DNA from: Paroedura picta
Taxonomy: Eukaryota > Chordata > Lepidosauria > Squamata > Gekkonidae
Length of the DNA: 64,000 nt
Direction: 5' to 3'
Assembly: GCF_049243985.1 (NCBI RefSeq)
Contig: NC_135376.1
Location: 41,335,001 to 41,399,000 of the forward strand
The position numbers and the translations under genes were made by a program. This document shows positions 23,101 to 31,392 of this stretch, piece after piece. The notes under the pieces are model-generated. The model was not told where the DNA came from. It did no database searches and saw only the letters and a list, made by a program, of their open reading frames with translations. Position 1 is the stretch's first letter. Every line of letters starts with the position of its first letter.

Positions 23101-26100
23101 AATTAAGCAACACACCCATTCTCCATGTGTGCTCAACAACAAAACTTTTATTGCGCATACCATCAAACCTTACTTGCCATGTATCCTTAACAGTCAGTCA
23201 ATTACACTCATTTACATTTCTGTGCAGACGATTTCTAATCATTCTAACAGCTCATGGCAGGACTCCCCGAAAGCTATCTTTCTTGATATGATTTATCACA
23301 ATTGGGGCACTAGCCAGATGTGAGCTCTCCCACTCGCTTCCTGACTCTCTTTCCAAGGGTCGTCCTTCACTGTTCACATTCCCTCCTATCTATTCTTTCA
23401 TTTATCACCTTTTATATTCCTTCCTTTTGCCTTTGTTTTTCTGTCTTTCACACCCACCTCATGCCATTTCCTCAAATAGCTTTGCAATATGGTGACTGAA
23501 TTAGCAGTATGGACTGGTTAGGGACGTTTAGGGACAAAAGAAATACTCTATGACTTTAACAGAGATTCAATAGGCTATTTATCAGGCATTGCTACTTATT
23601 TCTGTGCCATGAAAAACTTCAGCTGACCATTTCTATACACCAAACTCTATTAATGGGACAGAACACTTTCCTCCAAGCAGCCCTACAAATCATTTTTCTA
23701 GCTCCTTTAACATCAGAACATTTCTACTCCCCCTCCCCATAAAATTCATTGAACACAGACTTATGAACATAGAACTGACTTCAAGTTGATTTTCCTATCA
23801 GATACTCACCAGCTGTGGTTGCTGAAGGAATGGTATTGGTTGCTAAAATAGGTGCCACAGTTGCTGCTGCCACAGGTGTTCCAGTACTAAAAATGGTTTT
23901 CTATAAGAAAAAAGTCTCATTTTAGGAATCCATTGCTCGTATGCTTCGCACTGACTTGCTTTAACATTCTATTTTGTTTGTTCTAAATGAAAAGGGTCTC
24001 ACTCCATGTTCCCACATCCCACTTGCAAGACCAAATTAGGTGGCTTTAGAAATCTCAGTTGAGGACATGTCTCAATTCCCAATGAATAGGCACCATGGAT
24101 ACAGCACAGGTTGCAACAGCAAAATTTTATTTAGTAACATTATAACAGGCAGGGCTCCCTCATGGTGGTTTCAGCATTCCCTTTACACCAAGACACCTTC
24201 AGTCCCTTTCCTTTCCTGGTCTCAGGCACATGTTCTGCGCCAGTCCTCTACACCTCAACTCTTCTTCATGGCCACCCTTAAATTCTCCTTCAGCTTGACA
24301 CCTGGGAGTTCTCAGTGAGGCCGTCAACTACACCATGCTCCCCAGCTTTCCCACCCCAAAGGCATGCCCTCCTCTGACCTGACAGTTCCAGTCCCTAACG
24401 GCCAACCTCTTCCCAGCCAGTGCCTTTCTGGCAAAGAAGTGGTCCTCTCTCCAATTTTATTCAACATCTTCATGCGCCCTCTTGCCCAAATGGTATGAAA
24501 GTTGGGGCTGAGTTGTCAGCAATATGCAGATAACACCCAGCCCTTCCTCCTGATGGATGGCCTCCCTGACTCTCCGCCAGAAGCATTAGCTAGCTGCCTG
24601 GAAACAATGACGAGATGGCTCAAGCAGAGTCATTTGAAGCTTAATCCTTCAAAGATGGAGGTCCTGTGGCTGGGCAGGAAGGGACCACATGAGGAATTGC
24701 ATCTGGCCCCCATCAATGGTGTGCAGCTTTTAGTGGCTTATTCTGCCAGAAACCTGGGCATGATCCTGGATGCTTCATTTTTAATGGAAGCTCAAGGTCA
24801 CGAGGGCAGCACCGATAGCATTTTACCACCTTCGCCAAGCCAAACTACTAGCACCCTCCTTGGCCCTGGAACATCCAACCAGAGTTATCTATGCGACAGT
24901 CACCTTTAGACTGGACTTCTGCAACTCACTCTACCCAAGGCCTGCCCTTAACCCTGATCCAGAAACTACAGCTGGTCCAAAATGCAGCAGCCAGGGTCCT
25001 CACAGCAACAAGATAGAGATCCCATATCTGTCCCATCCTCCATCAACTGCAGCAGCTACCAGTCGAATTCTGGATCAGGCTAAAGGTTCTGGTAATCACT
25101 TTCAAGGCCATATGTGATCTGGGCCCAGTGTACCTGAGGGACCACCTTTCTGCCTACACTCCTCAAAGGGTTTTGTACTCTTCCACTGCCAACTGGCTAG
25201 TGATCCCTGGACCAAAAGAAGCTGCTTGACCTCAACCAGGGCCAAAGTTTTCTCTGTCCTGGCTCCCAAATGGAATGAGCTCCCAGAGATCAGGGCCCTG
25301 ATGGAACTGTTTTAGTTCCACAGAGCCTGCAAAAGGGAGCTCTTCCACCAGGCATATGATTGACCGGAAACAGCAACACCGGCTGGGCCCCTGAACCTCC
25401 CTCCCAGGAATCCACGTACCTGAACTGAACCATGGACCCGTTTGATTGTTATCCTGTTATCTTCTGTTGTTATTATTGTTTCCCTTGTTGTATTCTATTT
25501 GCCACAAAAACTGAGTTCAACGTATTGTTCTTTACGTTCCACGTGAACTGCCCTGAGCCTCAGGGGAGGGCGGCATGCAAATGTAATAAATAAGTAAATG
25601 CATACATGCATGCATGCATGCTACTGGCCTTCTGGGCAGCCCTTGAAAGTGCCTTGCTTTTTTCCCCAATGTCAGGGTCATAGAAAGTCCTTTTCAAACC
25701 CAGTACAACAATCTATTCAACATACAGCTTTAATACCTATAGCAACAGAGGTGATGACACGTGGGAAGAAGCTGAATTAATCCTGCTTGTACTGATTTAC
25801 CTGAGCCATAGGGTGGAGCTGCTGTTTTGGGGTTCCTATGGCTGGATGGGATGGTAAGGTGATTCTGGTTGCAGTGTCCCGTGGCTGTGCAGGACGCTGA
25901 ATACTGATAGGTGCAGTAGGTGGGTGCTGCTGAATTGACAATGTTGGCCGACTGGAAAAGAAAACCAGGTTAATAGTTCTGAAGCTCCTCAAGTAAGTCT
26001 GTATTCAGAAATCACTTTTAACTATATTAAACTGCAGTAGAAATGGCTATGGAGGGCAGTAGCACATTAAATTCCCCTTTTGTTCACTAACACACAGAAA

Positions 26101-29100
26101 ACCCTAATACAAATAATGTACCTTCACTCATGCTCATTTAGGGATTGACCTGTCGTCCTTGCTACCTCGATCTTCCACTTTGGCCAACTCACCTGTGCAT
26201 TCCCCTTCCCATATAGTGCTTCCTAATTCTGCTCTCTCATTCCACCTTCCTTTTGTGTGCCATTCCTCAAACCTGCTGAACCACTTCCTCCTCTTCTAAA
26301 TTCCCCTTCCCAATTTCTTTTACCTTCTCTTAATTCCTGCTGTGATTTTGCTGTCATGTCCAAAGCCTTCTACCACTCTCTCACTGTTTGTCCTTAATCG
26401 GCCCCTCCCAGTGTAGCTGCAGGGTCCAGCCATGAGGCTGGAGTCAGCAGTAGCATGCTTGTCCCATCATACAGGTGACATGTAGGAGCGATCTGGGTGG
26501 CATCACTTGCTGCTGCTCCTCACCCACTGCACAACATTGTGTGTATGCCTCACTCCTTCCTCTTTACATGGAAGGGAGAAGTGAGGTGCATGAGCACAGC
26601 ATCAAGCTGGGTTTTCATATATCACAGTGTAAGGTTGTCTAGAAGTAATACCCAAATACAGCCTCAGCAAATTCAGAATGCATAATTAAAAATGTAATTT
26701 TGCTTTATCTCCTTACTGTGTATGATATGAATTAGTACACCAGATGCAGGAATTATCTTTTGGAAGGCCATTATATATTATATATAACTACTATGCTGAA
26801 AAATGTTTATCTGCTCTGCATAGAAAGCTGCTACATATCCAAAATAGTTGACTGGACAAGCAGCCTGGAAAAAAAATAAAAGAGTCCCCAAGCTGTGTCC
26901 ATGTGCTCAGTGGTCCTTGGCTGCATTACAACATGTACCTTTTTTATACTTTTCAATACATATAAAAAGTAATTAGGCTACTTTCTGTGGTGGTTACCTG
27001 AGACTGGATTCCGTAGCATGAGTTGTTGTAGTTGTAATCACTGGGGACTGAGCTCTTGTAGCCGAGACTGTGGCTACTACTACAGGGGGGATGGGGCTTG
27101 CAGTTGTGACAGCGTTTCGAGACTGTGAGGATCAGAAAAAAAATGATCATCATCATTGATTAGTTAACAATACAGCTGTCAGCCAATTAAAGGTTTTAAA
27201 AAGTGAGATAATGTTAAGATTTTAACAGATTTAAATTGTTCTTCATCTATATAAAAACTTAATGGTAACTTTAGGAGAATTTTTTCTCTTGCAAATGTGA
27301 GCTAATTTGTATCTCACACAGTTTATTCACTAAGAAATATATAGGTCTGTTTTGTAAAGAAAAATATTCCAATTTCAATTATTCAACAGTACTTTATAAA
27401 CATATGAAACAAAAAGCACTAAGCCATACATTTAGCTCTTAAGTGCTAAATGTAAATTTGATAATCTCCTTTTGGTGTTACTGTTTGTCTCTGTGTGATA
27501 TCCCCACAGCTAGGTCCACAACACTCACAGATTAGACTCAGAAATCAGTGGCCTTGGTTTGTATTACTTCTGCAGGATTATACTGTAAATCTTCTGACTG
27601 ATATTTCCCCTGGAAGGCATTGTAAATATTCAACAACAGTCAGACTACAACATTCTGTAATTGACACCTGCCTGGATTGGTTGATGAATAATGTGCTGAA
27701 CTGCTGGTTGAGCTGTGGCTGTATTTGGCAACTGTGAAGCTGGCCTCAGGACTGTTGTTACTTTGGAACTGGACATCACAGCAGCAGCTGCTGCACCTGA
27801 GGGGGAAAACCCACATGCATGTAATTAAAATATACAGCTTGGTGATCCACTACAAAAAAAAAGTGAGAGAGACTATTTGAAAGATTAACAGAGGAAATAG
27901 GACCATTAGTACAGCTACTCAACAAAATAGTTTATATAAAAGTAAAAATTATTTGACCATATCAGACAGAGTTGGTGTTCTGGGGCTACGGAATTGCATT
28001 CCACCTTCTAGCTCCTTTCAGAAGTGCGGTTTAAACTAAAGTTTAGTGTTATAGCTATACTACATTAGCTATGTTAAAACTAATTAGAGTAGTTTTTGAA
28101 ACAAAGCAGAGACCAATTAGCAAGCCTTGTTCAAGAAATGTAAATACCTGTAACTACAACTACTGGCAAACCAACTACTTTAGTTTAAACCCGTATTGAG
28201 TCTGCCATGAAAATGCTGGAGGGTGTCACCCCAAGGGTCAGACATGACTCTGTGCTTGCACAGGGGATACCTTTACTTTAACTACAACTAACACTGAGGT
28301 TAACTGGTGCTACAGTTAGTGGAAATTTTTACTCCAAAAGGCAGGGTTGACAAGATGTATATGATCCCATAGCATACCCTAAAAGCATATTTCTGTTTTT
28401 AAGTGTATTTTGTACATGCTTAGTATACAGTAAGTCCTGAGATTATTCTAAGACAAGATAATTGAAAATGCAAGCAGTGACAGAGTACATTTCTCATCCA
28501 GATGTTCCAGCATATGTAGTATTAGAGTGCAAAATTTATTTCTCCAAGACCATTCCTCCACAGAAAGTATCATTACATTCCATACCTCGAGGTAAGTGAG
28601 AGGCTCCAATGTGTAGTGGGGGCCCAGGAGCACTACTTCGAATGATTGACATTTGAACATTGGTTGCCATGATATGATGCAAATTGCTGGGATGTCCCTG
28701 AAGGCAAGAAGGTTCACATTAGAAGTCTTCCCAGAACTAATCCATGGGGGGGAAACACTTTTCATGCACACAAAATTTACAATTACAATATTTTTAAAAG
28801 ACATGATGGTACAGATTAAATATATATACATTATAAAGATAGACCAAACATTCCAGACTAATTTTCTTTCCTTTGTATGGCATTAAAAAGAAACTATGTA
28901 CTTTAAAAGAATAAAAGAGATAACCTGTTGACCACTGATTGTTGCTACAGGAATAGCAGAGGCCTGTGGAATGCTGCTCTCCATTGTTACAGTAACCTGC
29001 CCAGGGACTTTTGTAGGACCTGACAGAGTAGAGGGCGGAGCTGGTGCAATGGGACGGCTAGGTATGGTGGGCTTCAGAGGTGGCTGCAAAGAACAGAGAA

Positions 29101-30757
29101 ATATGGTTGCTATTTGTGCTTTGTGACATAGAAATAAGACGTTAACAGTACAAGTATGCACTGGTTGTCAATTAAATGGTAACCATTATCTGAGTATTGT
29201 ATATGCTTCCTTATAAGATTAAATAAGATTCCTTATTTAAATTAAGGAACTTTGCAGAAAACAAGAGTCATCTTATTGATACAGTACAAAGGGCTCTTCG
29301 TCAACCTCCTTGATAACATTTTATGTTGTAGGGATAATGAAAAAATGGGCTACACCCAGCAATGTGCCAACAGAACAAAAAAAAGGAAAATGCCAGGTTA
29401 TACTTGACAATTTAATGCAATTTGCCATGCAAGCTTTATCCAGGGGAAGCAGAGCATTCACCTAGTGCTGCAACTGTTCACTTAATTGCTGTGTTAGCTC
29501 ATTTTCTTATTTTGTGTCATAACAACCTATGCCACGCCTCCTATGTTTAAATAAAAAAAGATCTGTAATTTGTTAAGGTGAAACTGTGGAACACCAGTTG
29601 CTTGGCTGTCTTGTAAGAGGGATAGTTGACATCCTATGTTTGGAAAGCTTTTGTCAGACATGGTACTTGCAACGAGACTGTCTCTGACTGAAGACTTCTT
29701 ACTGTTTTCTTCTCGCAGATCTTATGTTTGGAGAAGGGAGTGATGGGAAAGCAGATGGGGACACTAAAGCATTCTCACCTGTATATAATCTATACCTGTA
29801 TTCAAGTACAGTATGTCAACTAAAAGTCAGCACGTACTGTAATAAATGAACTAACTACCCAACATTTAGCAAGATAATTAATATGTGGCTTTCTGAGAAA
29901 AGCAAATCTAGGACTTAATAGGACTGAATTAACAATATTATATTATCGCATTGTTAATTCTAGTCAGGAAATTGAATAATATTCCAACAAAAATGGACAT
30001 TTACAGTGGTACAGGTATTTTGATTTAGTATTTATACTAACCCACTCTATTTGCTTAACTGTTTTCAAATGAAAAGCCTTCACCAAATTTCAGTTTTTAA
30101 AAATGAAGTAAATTTAATCTGCCCTGTCCCAAGGACTAGAGTGAATGATCCCATCCAGACACTTAACTACTAAAATGAAGTGGTGACCTTCAGCCTTAAA
30201 ACTTGGCTAAACAAACCTCTCAACAGTATAACTTTTACTGTCCTCTGTTTTCTAATATGGAATATGAGCTATTATTACCTTCATAAGTCCTTCAGAAAAA
30301 GAAAGTGGCACTGCTGGAGCCAAATGTGCTGGAGGAGCTGTCACTGTAACTGGTGCACCAGACTGCACTGTGTGGTGTTGAGTCAACATTTGTGGGTATG
30401 GGCGCACAACAACTGTTTCCTGCTTCTCTTCTCGAGACTGCAGAGAACCACCTGGCACTATGTGGTCTCTAGGAGGAACTTCTGATTCTCTACTAGATTC
30501 ATCACTTACCACTGAAAAAAGATAAATAAATCAATGAAGAAGAGACCAAAAAGGTTAAGGTGCACAATCATCTTAGATTTCAATGCAGACACTTCCAGGA
30601 CAGTATGCAAACTTGGTAGGACAAGTATAAATTCAATAGTTGCCTTACCTGTTGTTGTTGGGTTTATCAGTCCAGTAGATCCACTGGTGGGGATCGGAGG
30701 AGCTGGTCCTAAACTTGTGGGAGGGGCTCCTGAACGGGGAAACTGTTGAGAACTCAT
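7971..30757 (-). CDS. SAP130: SAP130, Sin3A-associated protein 130 (20 coding exons)
   Basis: A subunit of the nuclear Sin3/HDAC corepressor complex. The start is MSSQQFPRSGAPPTSLGPAP at 30757 and the stop is TAG at 7973-7971. Summing the 20 exons gives 3153 nt (1050 residues plus stop), close to the length I recall for the human protein. Every exon junction keeps phase. The N-terminal two thirds is low-complexity, rich in Pro, Thr, Ser, Val and Gln. The C-terminal third (from about residue 800) holds the conserved Sin3-binding region: a basic KKPRKQQ stretch, VRYVPVRPRPPITLLRHYRN, and a helical, charged end finishing KLKRKEKV. Oddities are a GC donor after coding exon 5, a 35-codon cassette exon (exon 14) and a NAGNAG acceptor before exon 16. 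The coding sequence looks intact. Confidence 0.95.
8792..8905 (-). CDS. SAP130: SAP130 coding exon 19
   Basis: Encodes residues 961-998 (TNLEHDVYERLTSLQEGIIP ... INELIQ). Acceptor TCTTACAG, donor CAG|GTAAGG, both phases 0. Confidence 0.95.
9742..9845 (-). CDS. SAP130: SAP130 coding exon 18
   Basis: Encodes residues 926-960 (EEKKAMLQEIANQKGVSCRA ... AAQLLQL), the most conserved C-terminal block. Acceptor CTTTCTAG, donor CTG|GTAAGTGG. Confidence 0.95.
9945..10652 (+). mobile_element. L2-like LINE, 5'-truncated, in a SAP130 intron
   Basis: The longest frame (9948-10409) shows the C-terminal reverse-transcriptase landmarks LQLVQNAA, LHWLPV, LVLTFKAIQDLG and AYLRDRLVAYAPRRAL. The usual 3' UTR follows (GTGAACCGCTGCGAGAC ... 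GTGGTATATAG) and a short GGGA-type tail at 10631-10652. It lies antisense to SAP130, between coding exons 17 and 18, and is among the least decayed L2-like copies here. Confidence 0.75.
10721..10846 (-). CDS. SAP130: SAP130 coding exon 17
   Basis: Encodes residues 884-926 (DEEGVRYVPVRPRPPITLLR ... YSDVRVK). Acceptor ATCTAAG-type (CTTAG|AT), donor AAAG|GTACGT. Confidence 0.95.
11224..11472 (-). CDS. SAP130: SAP130 coding exon 16, with tandem acceptor
   Basis: Encodes residues 801-884 (AVPPLTTNTVSPSLTLLTNS ... SPPKEYI), with the basic SPRKKPRKQQHV stretch and an acidic EEGDMMETNSTDDE segment. The acceptor reads TTTCCAGCAG|TTCC: using the first AG (exon from 11472) gives Ala-Val, and using the second (exon from 11469) drops one Ala. 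Confidence 0.93.
12248..12606 (-). CDS. SAP130: SAP130 coding exon 15
   Basis: The largest exon here: residues 681-801, from AKPKPEIHVSMATPVTVPVE to KEEVEPMDIMRPVS. Pro/Ala/Thr-rich, then the I-K-E-E-V motif that fits a SUMO acceptor consensus (psi-K-x-E). Acceptor TTATTTAG, donor TCAG|GTAGC. Confidence 0.94.
12881..12929. repeat. Short tandem repeat (about 13-18 bp unit, three copies)
   Basis: 'CAACATATAGTGCC(AAAT)' occurs at 12881, 12899 and 12912. The middle copy lacks AAAT. It lies in the intron upstream of SAP130 coding exon 15. Confidence 0.8.
13674..13778 (-). CDS. SAP130: SAP130 coding exon 14, in-frame cassette (35 codons)
   Basis: 105 bp, starting after TTTTGCAG and ending at CCAG|GTAAGAAG, phase 2 on both sides. 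It encodes LAVRKSLIPPQPPEVTGTRV ... GSPRP. Skipping it joins exon 13 to exon 15 as TDG-AKP, the form I recall as the canonical human protein, so this is most likely an alternatively included exon. Confidence 0.88.
14024..14198 (-). CDS. SAP130: SAP130 coding exon 13
   Basis: Encodes residues 588-646 (VVLPDGATIVANPISNTFNT ... ILRKKPTTDG). Acceptor TTATTCAG, donor GATGG|GTGAGT. Confidence 0.95.
14560..14995 (+). mobile_element. L1-type LINE fragment (endonuclease end)
   Basis: Conceptual translation shows KDLATKVSKVEIF, K-TLSDHNLVSFVLKEK and a Lys/Asn-rich LLQKEAIVNNHKNNIKNYL stretch. This is typical of the end of the L1 ORF2 endonuclease and its SDHN motif. It is interrupted, and abuts the L2-like tail at about 14996. 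Confidence 0.5.
14996..16135 (-). mobile_element. L2-like LINE, minus strand, in a SAP130 intron
   Basis: The 3' tail (TTATTAATTAAATTTGTAGCCC on plus) starts at about 14996. The 3' UTR and reverse-transcriptase C-terminus follow on the minus strand (LQLMQNAAAKILTGSSW, LHWIPVLDCVKFEVLILTFK, AYLRDHLSVYASRRAL), then earlier RT sequence to about 16135 (e.g. SFSLYSLDSW). The frame is broken upstream of 15770. It lies in the same orientation as SAP130. Confidence 0.72.
16330..16603 (-). mobile_element. tRNA-derived SINE with 11-bp target-site duplication
   Basis: Read on the minus strand it begins CTCTTGTGGCGCAGAGTGG, a tRNA A-box, with GGGAGTTCAATCCCAGC as the B-box. The body is common in squamates (GAGGTCGGTAAAATGAGTAC, CACTGGCAAACCACCCCGTA) and it ends ...GGGGATACCTTTACC. 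TTGCATGTCTA flanks it at 16319-16329 and 16604-16614. Near-complete, so fairly young. Confidence 0.8.
16774..17064 (-). CDS. SAP130: SAP130 coding exon 12
   Basis: Encodes residues 491-588, from VSAQAPNSAITAQTGVGVAS to QQPQTETKPSG. Its second half is a run of imperfect GIQ-x-AP-I-G-x-QG type repeats of about 9-12 residues. Acceptor TTTCCAG, donor ATCGG|GTAACT. Confidence 0.95.
18280..18560 (-). mobile_element. L2-like LINE 3' end, minus strand
   Basis: Tail and 3' UTR landmarks appear in reverse: 'TAAATAAAATTTTATTTTTG', 'TAGCCTGCCCTTCCAATACA', 'CCGGTGGAACAGCTCTG', 'CAGGCCCTGTGGAACTG'. No coding part was recognised. Confidence 0.5.
18876..18994 (-). CDS. SAP130: SAP130 coding exon 11
   Basis: Encodes residues 451-491 (QSVPVQFQYFLPTYPPSYPL ... 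VSTIRQYP), with an aromatic/proline cluster. Acceptor CTTTCATAG, donor CCTG|GTAAGC. Confidence 0.94.
19633..19722. repeat. Short foldback element
   Basis: 'AATGGCACTTTTAAGACCA' at the left pairs with 'TGGTCTTAAAGGTGCCACT' at the right, with a short loop between them. It shares arm sequence with the elements at 34.2, 38.2 and 54.1 kb. Confidence 0.45.
19852..19993 (-). CDS. SAP130: SAP130 coding exon 10
   Basis: Encodes residues 404-451 (KVVPQQITHTSPRIQSDYTA ... ETRNDNR). Acceptor CTGTGCAG, donor AACAG|GTAACTG. Confidence 0.95.
20182..20533. mobile_element. hAT-type MITE, GC-rich, perfect ends
   Basis: It begins CAGTGGTCCCCAACC and ends GGTTGGGGACCACTG, a 15-bp perfect terminal inverted repeat. 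Both sides carry the 8-bp direct repeat CCTTATAG (20174-20181, 20534-20541). The 8-bp duplication and CAGNGG ends fit the hAT superfamily. The 352-bp interior is very GC-rich, with repeated GGGCGCGGCCCG-type units and no transposase. Exact ends suggest a recent insertion. Confidence 0.85.
20960..21064 (-). CDS. SAP130: SAP130 coding exon 9
   Basis: Encodes residues 369-404 (GSVPHTQAPTNTIVTVTMPS ... VTTSNIPV). Acceptor ATTTCAG, donor GTTG|GTAAGAGC. Confidence 0.95.
21650..22955 (+). mobile_element. L2-like LINE split by a Bov-B insertion
   Basis: RT remnants (HSARNLGVIFDVSFSMEEQI, then LQLVQNAA-like, CTGCACTGGCTGCCAG) run to 22030. The element resumes at 22328 with 'GTAATCACCTTCAAGGCCA', continues through the 3' UTR (GGTGGAATGAGCTCCCAGAG) and ends near 22955 (CTGTAAATTGTCCTGAGC). 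Several reading breaks are present. The middle 287 bp is a younger RTE/Bov-B fragment. Confidence 0.7.
22031..22317 (+). mobile_element. RTE/Bov-B 3' fragment nested in an L2-like LINE
   Basis: Encodes the C-terminus typical of RTE/Bov-B LINEs (MKLKYFGQLMRWKDSLEKSL, LGAIEGKRRRG, VEDRKAWRITVHRVTMGRKR) and ends ACGACTTCACACCTAACAAC plus ACAACAACA. A 10-bp duplication AAGGTCTTGG flanks it (22021-22030, 22318-22327). It is a 5'-truncated insertion with one stop (TGA for Arg after KRRRG). Confidence 0.8.
23810..23900 (-). CDS. SAP130: SAP130 coding exon 8
   Basis: Encodes residues 339-369 (KTIFSTGTPVAAATVAPILA ... PSATTAG). Acceptor CTTATAG, donor GCTG|GTGAGTAT. Confidence 0.95.
24420..25590 (+). 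mobile_element. L2-like LINE with RT domain and 3' end
   Basis: It starts inside the RT (VLSPILFNIFMRPLAQM). After a break the YADN form of the YADD box follows (QQYADNTQPFLL), then LKLNPSKMEVLWLGRKG, ARNLGMILDASFLMEAQ and NKIEIPYLSHPPSTAAATS. It ends GTGAACTGCCCTGAGCCTC, GGGAGGGCGGCATGCAAATG and an AATAAATAAG tail. An ATGC run (about 25601-25620) follows. Antisense to SAP130. Confidence 0.72.
25801..25951 (-). CDS. SAP130: SAP130 coding exon 7
   Basis: Encodes residues 288-338 (RPTLSIQQHPPTAPISIQRP ... QQLHPMAQ). Acceptor TTTTCCAG, donor CTCAG|GTAAAT. Confidence 0.95.
26998..27122 (-). CDS. SAP130: SAP130 coding exon 6
   Basis: Encodes residues 247-288 (SRNAVTTASPIPPVVVATVS ... THATESSLS). 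Acceptor ATCCTCACAG, donor CTCAG|GTAACC. The phase agrees with exon 5 only if exon 5 ends at its GC donor. Confidence 0.95.
27672..27796 (-). CDS. SAP130: SAP130 coding exon 5, followed by a GC donor
   Basis: Encodes residues 205-246 (GAAAAAVMSSSKVTTVLRPA ... HIIHQPIQ). The acceptor is CCCTCAG. The end reads ATCCAG|GCAGGT on the minus strand. The family sequence (HQPIQ then SR) and the phase of the next exon both require the cut before GC rather than at the GT four bases later. Confidence 0.92.
28190..28282 (+). mobile_element. tRNA-derived SINE 3' fragment
   Basis: 'CGTATTGAGTCTGCCATGAA', 'GGTGTCACCCCAAGGGTCAG' and 'GGGGATACCTTTACTTTAAC' match the 3' half of the SINE at 16330-16603, in the opposite orientation. 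Confidence 0.7.
28586..28697 (-). CDS. SAP130: SAP130 coding exon 4
   Basis: Encodes residues 168-205 (GHPSNLHHIMATNVQMSIIR ... GASHLPR). Acceptor TGCCTTCAG, donor CGAG|GTATGG. Confidence 0.95.
28925..29083 (-). CDS. SAP130: SAP130 coding exon 3
   Basis: Encodes residues 115-167 (PPLKPTIPSRPIAPAPPSTL ... VATISGQQ). Acceptor TTCTTTGCAG, donor CAACAG|GTTATC. Confidence 0.95.
29084..30278 (-). other. SAP130: SAP130 intron between coding exons 2 and 3
   Basis: About 1.2 kb of AT-rich intron. No coding segment and no confidently named repeat was recognised. Confidence 0.6.
30279..30511 (-). CDS. SAP130: SAP130 coding exon 2
   Basis: Encodes residues 37-114 (VSDESSRESEVPPRDHIVPG ... LSFSEGLMK), including EEKQETVVVRPYPQM. 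Acceptor TTTTTTCAG, donor ATGAAG|GTAATA. Confidence 0.95.
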
Positions 30758-30763
30758 GTCCAA
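30649..30763 (-). CDS. SAP130: SAP130 coding exon 1 (start codon)
   Basis: ATG at 30757-30755 with six bases of 5' UTR after the acceptor (TGTTTCACAG). Encodes residues 1-37, MSSQQFPRSGAPPTSLGPAP onward. Donor ACAACAG|GTAAGG. The start matches the family N-terminus. Confidence 0.95.
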
Positions 30764-31302
30764 CTGTGAAACACATGAAGAATTATAGATCATCATTCAT
30801 ATGATTACTGTCTTGAATACTTTGCTGATGAATAATCCTAATGAATTCAGTTGGACTACTCTAATGTGTTTAGGCTGTGGCTACCAACAAGTAACAAGGA
30901 AAGTTTCTCCTTAAGCAGACCCTGTACATAATCCCTAAATTTAATAGTTTAATCGAGCTAAATAAATCTTATATTAAATAGATATAAGAATGCAGAAACA
31001 TCTAAAAACAGGTCATGGGTTGAAAAATAGCTACAATTTCTAGATAAAGAATCTACAGCTATAAAATTCTGGGCTTGACACATACTGAAGTTTACAGCTT
31101 GCCTGAAGTAGATGCTAGAATAAGGATCATACTGAAGTGGAGAAATCTAACTATTCCAAGGTTATACTGATCCCAGGATTTAATATCAAAGTTCGCAATG
31201 CTAGTAATAATAATTGTAATACTCTTGATGCATACTCTTGATGTGAGCCAGTTGGACCAAGAGCGGCAGTAAACAAATATAATAACTAAATAGTTCATCT
31301 TA

Positions 31303-31392
31303 TAGAATCATAGAGTTGGAAGGGGCCATACAGGCCATCTAGTCCAACCCCCCTGCTCAACGCAGGATCAGCCCAAAGCATCCTAAAGCATA
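31303..31392 (-). mobile_element. CR1 LINE 3' end
   Basis: 'ATAGAATCATAGAGTTGGAA', 'GGGGCCATACAGGCCATCTA' and 'GTCCAACCCCCCTGCTCAAC' are the reverse complement of the CR1 3' UTR and its ATTCTATG tail. Matches the longer plus-strand copy at 62.2-62.7 kb. Confidence 0.75.

Noticed and set aside
27664-27671. GT donor (GTGTCA) four bases downstream of the GC donor of SAP130 exon 5
   Set aside because: It would shift the frame of the next exon away from the conserved SRNAV sequence and break the phase sum.
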